64,000 nucleotides of DNA from Pseudomonas paralactis (GTDB lineage: Bacteria; Pseudomonadota; Gammaproteobacteria; Pseudomonadales; Pseudomonadaceae): NCBI RefSeq assembly GCF_001439735.1, contig NZ_JYLN01000002.1, positions 682,001 through 746,000 on the forward strand, written 5' to 3'. Numbering within the stretch: position 1 is the first letter of the stretch; each line of letters starts with the position of its first letter. Positions 63,683 through 64,000 of this stretch are shown here, piece by piece. Under the pieces are notes generated by a model that saw nothing but the letters and a program-made list of their open reading frames with translations, was not told where the DNA came from and did not search any database. Position numbers and translations under genes: made by a program.

Positions 63683-64000
63683 ATGAACGACACGTCAACG
63701 ATCTATGCCTGGGAAGGCATCAACCGCAAAGGACGCAGGGTGACCGGGCAAATCGCTGGCAGCAGCCTTGCGCTGATCAAGGCGCAACTGCGCCAGCAAG
63801 GGATCTGCCCGGAGCGCGTGCGCAAGAAAACGCGATCACTGTCGGTTCTCACCCCGCGAATATTGCCAGCCGATATCGGTCTGTTCACACGGCAGTTGGC
63901 GACACTGCTCAAAGCCGGCATCCCGCTGCTGCAAGCCTTCGACATCATCAGCGAGGGTTTTGAAAACCAGCAGGTGCGTGAGCTGGTCAGGGCGTTGAAA
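63683..64000 (+). CDS. pilC: Type IV pilus inner-membrane platform protein PilC, N-terminal fragment
   Basis: The first 106 residues are present (the gene runs off the window). It begins MNDTSTIYAWEGINRKGRRVTGQI, the usual PilC/GspF N-terminus, continues IKAQLRQQGICPERVRKK and enters the first T2SSF domain (LFTRQLATLLKAGIPLLQAFDIISEGFEN). The assembly ATPase gene pilB, which separates pilA and pilC in P. aeruginosa, is absent from this position. Confidence 0.93.
   Translation, partial: MNDTSTIYAWEGINRKGRRVTGQIAGSSLALIKAQLRQQGICPERVRKKTRSLSVLTPRILPADIGLFTRQLATLLKAGIPLLQAFDIISEGFENQQVRELVRALK

Overview
The window is chromosomal DNA of a Pseudomonas, most likely the P. fluorescens group. The evidence is its GC-rich coding with strong third-position bias, its gene order (from memory this follows the P. 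aeruginosa PA4430-PA4441 and PA4493-PA4527 blocks), and its many REP/REPIN repeats of the types common in that group. There is no prophage, CRISPR array, integron or transposase gene. Nearly everything is core or conserved-accessory content, and the novelty lies mostly between the genes.

Layout. 1-9.9 kb: end of the cytochrome bc1 operon (petA, start of petB), rpsI-rplM, a Tas-type aldo-keto reductase, an LCAD-like acyl-CoA dehydrogenase, a GlxA/AraC regulator, a 0.5 kb repeat island (5.6-6.1 kb), zapE, trpS with an unusual C-terminal domain, an alpha/beta hydrolase and zapG. 10-14.7 kb: an SbmA/BacA-type ABC exporter, the redox two-component pair roxS-roxR and a SIMPL protein. 14.9-27.5 kb: a dipeptide uptake locus with four paralogous binding proteins, an OprD-family porin and one DppBCDF transporter. 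27.9-32.3 kb: a catecholate siderophore receptor behind a Fur-type box, a small acidic-tailed exported protein and prfC. 32.6-36.1 kb: a four-gene quaternary-amine (glycine betaine/choline) ABC transporter. 36.2-38.4 kb: speC (ornithine decarboxylase) behind a 50-bp palindrome, then a ParDE-type toxin-antitoxin pair. 38.5-45.1 kb: an iron locus with piuC and a Sel1 protein facing piuA and piuB. 45.3-46.8 kb: phoD enclosed by inverted REPINs. 47-53.8 kb: the fructose PTS operon fruB-fruK-fruA diverging from cra/fruR. 53.8-64 kb: a TatD nuclease, a small zinc-ribbon membrane protein, a chemoreceptor, a second copy of the long repeat (inverted), ampD-ampE, a DUF1631 protein, nadC, tRNA-Thr, pilA and the start of pilC with no pilB between them.

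How the genes work together. OpdP would admit small peptides through the outer membrane, the four DppA-type proteins would sort them and DppBCDF would import them. The two catecholate receptors and the PiuB/PiuC enzymes form an iron-starvation response with shared Fur-like sites. FruB, FruA and FruK import and phosphorylate fructose under Cra. AmpD/AmpE belong to peptidoglycan recycling and beta-lactamase control.

The most unusual features are: (i) a ~380-bp dispersed repeat present twice in opposite orientation 51.6 kb apart, carrying a ~94-nt core that folds as a near-perfect three-way junction; (ii) a perfect 24+24 bp palindrome in the speC leader, next to a terminator-like hairpin and a small ORF that ends inside the speC Shine-Dalgarno sequence; (iii) a YegP/DUF1508-like domain on TrpS; and (iv) phoD between inverted REPINs with related spacers.
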